NCBI GenBank assembly: GCA_027083715.1
Contig: JALWNR010000798.1
Span: 1 to 9,300 of the forward strand
Source of the DNA: Bacteroidales bacterium
Lineage (GTDB): Bacteria; Bacteroidota; Bacteroidia; Bacteroidales; NBLH01
Length of the DNA: 9,300 nucleotides
Reading direction: 5' to 3'
Position 1 is the first letter of the stretch, and each line of letters begins with the position of its first letter. The notes beneath the pieces are model-generated. The model searched no databases. It was not told the origin of the DNA and worked only from the letters and a program-made list of their open reading frames with translations. A program made the position numbers and the translations under genes. Shown here one piece after another: positions 6,144-9,300 of the stretch.

Positions 6144-7355
6144 ATGATGTTTTTAAGATTACAATACACTTTGGTGCTATGGCTTTTTGCGATAAGTGCC
6201 GGAGCACAAGACAGTATCAGTCCAAATTATACAATTCCTGTCGATAATCCCAATTATGGTTATCGTGCATTTGTCGAAGCTGTATATCAATACGGAGGAT
6301 ATATGCAAACCAACGATAAGATGGGCGATGTTTTAGAACAAACTTATACAGCATTTGAGTATAAAATAGGTTTTAAAACTAATGGAAATGAGGCTTGGCA
6401 GCGATTATACCGTTATCCTGCATTTGGGTTTGGCTTTTATGGGTCAAATCTAGACACCGTTTTAGGAAAACCAAGAGCAATATTTGGCTTTGTCAGTATT
6501 CCTATTGTAAGAAAAAAGAAATTTCATTTCGATTATGACGTAGGATTTGGATTGGCTTATAATTGGAATAATTACGACTCGTTAGAAAATCCTCTGAATT
6601 TTGCCATCGGTGCTCAAAAAACAGTTTACGTAAGTGTCGGTCTTAAAACTTATACCCGTGTATGGAAACGCATGGATGCATCATTGGGCATTGAATTCAG
6701 ACACTTTTCAAATGGAGCAACAGTAAAACCAAATTTAGGTTTAAATATTCTTAATTTTGATTTCGGATTGCGCTATAACTTTAATCCTATAAAAAATTAC
6801 ACAAAAGTAATAGATCCTGAGTATCAGCCTCCTATTCGCCCTACTTATCTGGAATCTGAATTTCCAAAATATATTCCACGCAATGAGATAAATATATTTT
6901 GGGGTCCGGGATTTAAAGAAACCAGTGCCAATAATTACGATAGTCCTAAATATTTTGCAAGTACTTTTGCCGTGGAGTACATGCGCAAAATAAACCTGAA
7001 ACGCAAACTGGGTATTGGTTTGGACTTTATGTATGACGGCTCACTGGTTGAAAATCATTCGGGAGAAGATGATGTTTTTAAAAATAAATTTTTGCTGGGT
7101 ATTCACGGTAGTTTTGATTTAGATGTTTCCCGTTTTTCACTTTTTGCAGCACTGGGAACTTATTTATACAACAACAACTCCAATATGCTCGGATATTATT
7201 ATTTACGTGTCGGGTTAAAATACAACATCACGAAAAACGATCGCCTTTGGGCAATGATTGCACTAAAAACACAAAATGGTTTTGTTGCCGACTGGATTGA
7301 ATGGGGTATTGGTGTACGCTGGCACAAATACGGAAAGCCGAAACAAAAAAAATAA
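6144..7355 (+). CDS. Outer-membrane acyloxyacyl hydrolase / PagL-like lipid A deacylase
   Basis: A 403-residue precursor (Met1 or Met2) with a signal peptide cleaved at about SAGA|QD (after residue 21). The mature protein is rich in alternating aromatic beta strands, as in an outer-membrane barrel. The N-terminal half carries the PagL signature: FRHFSNG with His187, Ser189 and Asn190, followed by KPNLGLN and a GLRYNF strand. In PagL the His and Ser of this motif are catalytic and remove an acyl chain from lipid A. The PagL glutamate, about twelve residues after the serine, would fall near Asn201 here, and no Glu is present nearby. The C-terminal half (about 248-396) is a second set of strands (INIFWGPGFKE, TFAVEYMRKI, LLGIHGSFDL, YYLRVGLKY), making the protein more than twice the length of PagL. 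Lipid A remodelling is the likeliest role, but activity is uncertain. It is co-transcribed with the preceding lipoprotein gene. Confidence 0.78.
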   Translation: MMFLRLQYTLVLWLFAISAGAQDSISPNYTIPVDNPNYGYRAFVEAVYQYGGYMQTNDKMGDVLEQTYTAFEYKIGFKTNGNEAWQRLYRYPAFGFGFYGSNLDTVLGKPRAIFGFVSIPIVRKKKFHFDYDVGFGLAYNWNNYDSLENPLNFAIGAQKTVYVSVGLKTYTRVWKRMDASLGIEFRHFSNGATVKPNLGLNILNFDFGLRYNFNPIKNYTKVIDPEYQPPIRPTYLESEFPKYIPRNEINIFWGPGFKETSANNYDSPKYFASTFAVEYMRKINLKRKLGIGLDFMYDGSLVENHSGEDDVFKNKFLLGIHGSFDLDVSRFSLFAALGTYLYNNNSNMLGYYYLRVGLKYNITKNDRLWAMIALKTQNGFVADWIEWGIGVRWHKYGKPKQKK

Positions 7356-7368
7356 AGAACAGATAATA

Positions 7369-7459
7369 GTCAAGCGTGTTCTGTCGTATAAGTTGCAAAA
7401 AAATTGGTTGAAAGCAAGGCAAAATTTTCAAGACTTGCTATGATAAGAACATGCTTGAC
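7369..7459. repeat. Imperfect inverted-repeat structure between the PagL-like gene and tamL
   Basis: GTCAAGCGTGTTCT (7369-7382) is matched by AGAACATGCTTGAC (7446-7459), with 13 of 14 pairs Watson-Crick and one G-U/A-C type difference. Inside, AGCAAG (7413-7418) pairs with CTTGCT (7434-7439). A partly competing pairing exists between TGTCGT (7382-7387) and ACGACA (7460-7465). No ORF is evident and no T-tract follows the right arm on the plus strand, so a standard terminator is unlikely. It begins 13 bases after the PagL-like stop codon. It may be a degenerate MITE or REP-type repeat, or an RNA structure protecting the 3' end of the upstream message. Confidence 0.55.
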
Positions 7460-7483
7460 ACGACACTAGCACCCACCCGAGAT

Positions 7484-7521
7484 AAATTTTGTTACTTTTT
7501 GATTAAAATTTTGTTACTTTT
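7484..7521 (+). repeat. Two direct copies of a 16-bp sequence, 22 bp apart, upstream of tamL
   Basis: AAATTTTGTTACTTTT occurs at 7484-7499 and again at 7506-7521, identical in both copies and separated start to start by 22 bp, about two helical turns. The second copy contains the TTTG used as the proposed -33 box of the tamL promoter. The arrangement would suit two regulator molecules bound on the same DNA face, although a local duplication in A/T-rich DNA would look the same. Confidence 0.6.
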
Positions 7522-7541
7522 AGCAAAACATCATAATTTTA
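7510..7541 (+). promoter_or_regulatory. Probable Bacteroidota-type promoter of tamL
   Basis: TTTG at 7510-7513 is followed after exactly 20 bases by TAATTTTA (7534-7541), which differs from the consensus TAnnTTTG only in the last base. The spacing fits the 19-21 bases typical of this phylum. The box ends 23 bases before the TTG start at 7565. Confidence 0.5.
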
Positions 7542-7564
7542 GCGGGATATTAATAAAATAGGAA

Positions 7565-9300
7565 TTGAAGGATAAAGTTTCAAAATATACAACATTACTT
7601 TTTGTAGCACTGTATTTTTTTTCATGCAGCCCAACAAAATATATCCCGGAAGGAGAATATCTGCTGGAAAGTTACAAAATAAAAGCAGACAACAATGAAG
7701 TTTTAAATTTTGAAATTGATGATTATATAAAACAAAAACCCAATAAAAAAATATTGGGAGTTCCTGTATATGCTAGGATATACAACCTTGTTGACCCGGT
7801 AAAAGAAGAAAAACGAGAAGAAAAACGCCGTCCGAAAGAAGAAGCCCTAAACCGTAAACGACTTGCAAAAGGTAAAGAGCCGAAAGAAAAATCATATTTA
7901 ACACGCTGGTTACGCAAAATTGGTGAAGAACCGGTTATTTATAGCTCTGTGCTAACACGTAATACAACCAAACAAATTGAAACCTTATTAGCAAATAACG
8001 GATATTATGATGCAAGAGTTAAGGATACGGTAAAATTTTTAGAAAAAAGAGCATATGTAAATTATTATATCGAGTCCGGTAAACCTTATACTATTAGATA
8101 TTTTAATGACACCATTACTGATGTAAAAATACGCAATAGTGTTCATGAGTATTTAAAAGAACATCCTGTAAAATCCGGTAAACGAATAGTAGGAGATGAA
8201 CTAGCCGAAATACGCGCAGATATTACCCGTTTATTAGTGAATAAAGGATATTTCAAATTTTCAAATCAATACATACTTTTCGAAATTGACACTATTGGAA
8301 AAGATCATCAAGCAGATATAACCCTAATAGTTAAAGACCCTGTTACTACTGATCCGGCAGGGAATAATATTGAAATTTCACATGAACAATATTCATTTGA
8401 TAATTTTTATATTTACCCTGATTATGAACCTGAAAATATAATTCATCAAACAAAAACAAGAGAAATTTTATACGATACCATTTCTGTTGATGAACACACT
8501 TTTATTTTAGTAGATAAAAAAAACAGATATCGAAACTCGGTACTTACACAAGGCTTATTAACAAAACACGATAGTCTTTACAGTAGCGAAAAAGTACAAC
8601 AAACTTTCAGATATTATGGTTTTTTATCAAATTTTAGACTGATAAACATTAAGTTCGATGAAAAAGTGGGTACAAATGACAGTCTGAAAAGTTTAGATAC
8701 TCACATCAGACTGACACCTAGCAAACAACAGTCATTTACCATAGAACTTGAAGGAAATTATACTTCAGGTAAATATGGAATGGGTACTAATTTAAATTAT
8801 CAGCATCTAAATCTATTTGGAGGTGCTGAGATTTTTAATTTACAATTTAAAGTAGAGCTAAACAATCAAGACCCCGGGGTTATAGTAGAAAACAGCTATT
8901 TTAATGAAACAGAATACGGCGTAAATGCATCTATTTTATTTCCCAAATTAATTAGCCCTTTTAAGCTAAAAAGAGTTTATCAAAATGTTTTTCCTAAAAC
9001 TAATTTTTCCGCAGGTTATCATTTTTGGTATAATAGCAACTATCGCCGAACTGTTTTAAGTACTATTTACGGCTACCGTTGGAAAACCAATGAAAGAAGC
9101 GGGCATGATTTAAACCCTTTAGAGTTTAATTTAGTTCGTTTAACTAACATGAGCCCAAAGTACCTACAAGATATTCTGGCAACCAACCAATTTAAGGAAA
9201 AATACGACCACATCATACTAAACAGCTCATATACATTCACTTATAACACACAGGATGTAAAGAAAAAAAGAGATTTTATTTACCTTAGATCAAGTTCAGA
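7565..9300 (+). CDS. tamL: TamL: BamA/TamA-family outer-membrane lipoprotein (3' end outside window)
   Basis: The only possible start is TTG at 7565: an in-frame TAG lies at 7559-7561 and no ATG or GTG occurs in frame before the lipobox. AGGA (7560-7563) is just upstream. The product begins MKDKVSKYTTLLFVALYFFSC; Cys21 is the lipid anchor, followed by SPTKYIPEGEYLLESYKIK, a typical TamL N-terminus. Then come a POTRA-like segment, a highly charged Lys/Arg/Glu linker (about codons 78-109), the RWLRKIGEEPVIYSS segment with further POTRA modules (LLANNGYYDARV at about 143, LLVNKGYFKF, FRYYGFLSNFRLINI), and from about codon 390 the barrel, opening with NYTSGKYGMGTNLNYQHLNLFGG. In Proteobacteria TamA with TamB moves proteins or lipids to the outer membrane; TamL is the lipidated Bacteroidota counterpart. 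578 codons are visible, still open at the window end, so the rest of the barrel is missing. Confidence 0.9.
   Translation, partial: MKDKVSKYTTLLFVALYFFSCSPTKYIPEGEYLLESYKIKADNNEVLNFEIDDYIKQKPNKKILGVPVYARIYNLVDPVKEEKREEKRRPKEEALNRKRLAKGKEPKEKSYLTRWLRKIGEEPVIYSSVLTRNTTKQIETLLANNGYYDARVKDTVKFLEKRAYVNYYIESGKPYTIRYFNDTITDVKIRNSVHEYLKEHPVKSGKRIVGDELAEIRADITRLLVNKGYFKFSNQYILFEIDTIGKDHQADITLIVKDPVTTDPAGNNIEISHEQYSFDNFYIYPDYEPENIIHQTKTREILYDTISVDEHTFILVDKKNRYRNSVLTQGLLTKHDSLYSSEKVQQTFRYYGFLSNFRLINIKFDEKVGTNDSLKSLDTHIRLTPSKQQSFTIELEGNYTSGKYGMGTNLNYQHLNLFGGAEIFNLQFKVELNNQDPGVIVENSYFNETEYGVNASILFPKLISPFKLKRVYQNVFPKTNFSAGYHFWYNSNYRRTVLSTIYGYRWKTNERSGHDLNPLEFNLVRLTNMSPKYLQDILATNQFKEKYDHIILNSSYTFTYNTQDVKKKRDFIYLRSSS

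Noticed and set aside
7723..7917. 64-codon minus-strand frame
   Set aside because: Antisense to the charged linker of tamL; its Arg/Ser/Phe-rich content is the reverse of the Lys/Glu-rich codons.
1..9300. CRISPR arrays, tRNA or rRNA genes, phage or conjugative modules
   Set aside because: No regularly spaced repeats, cloverleaf-like sequences or hallmark genes were seen on either strand by eye.

Overview
The window looks like chromosomal DNA from a low-GC member of the Bacteroidota, probably an environmental Bacteroidales/Marinilabiliales-type bacterium. The evidence is a Reg_prop/Y_Y_Y sensor kinase, a lipoprotein-type TamA relative (TamL), Bacteroidota-style lipoprotein signals, and promoter boxes of the TTTG / TAnnTTTG type in place of -35/-10 boxes. 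The lineage is inferred from protein families seen by eye; no database search was possible.

Layout. Positions 1-2512 (+) hold the 3' part of a membrane sensor histidine kinase: periplasmic propeller repeats, a Y_Y_Y domain, one membrane helix, PAS, HisKA and HATPase, with no receiver or HTH after it. Directly at its stop codon sits a 219-bp MITE-like element (2513-2731) with 13-bp perfect terminal inverted repeats and a TTAA target duplication; the first TTAA supplies the kinase stop codon. Two genes follow on the minus strand, probably co-transcribed: a small cysteine-containing lipoprotein (3925-4410) and an exported class I glutamine-amidotransferase-fold hydrolase of the peptidase C26 type (2774-3874). 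Divergent from them is trpS (4537-5526, +), with a recognisable promoter and a strong intrinsic terminator.

The right part is an envelope block on the plus strand. It has a PEGA-like lipoprotein (5735-6133), ten bases later an outer-membrane PagL/acyloxyacyl-hydrolase-like barrel (6144-7355), then a 209-bp spacer with an imperfect 91-bp inverted-repeat structure and a 22-bp-period direct repeat, and finally tamL (7565 to the window end). tamL begins with TTG and would be missed by an ATG-only gene search.

Working together: apart from trpS, every gene product is exported or membrane-bound (sensor kinase, exported hydrolase, two lipoproteins, two outer-membrane barrels). No CRISPR array, tRNA, rRNA, phage module or toxin-antitoxin pair is visible, and I see no convincing new multi-gene system. 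The most notable items are the TTAA-flanked MITE at the kinase stop codon, the unexplained inverted-repeat spacer before tamL, and the double-length PagL-like barrel in which I cannot place the usual catalytic glutamate.
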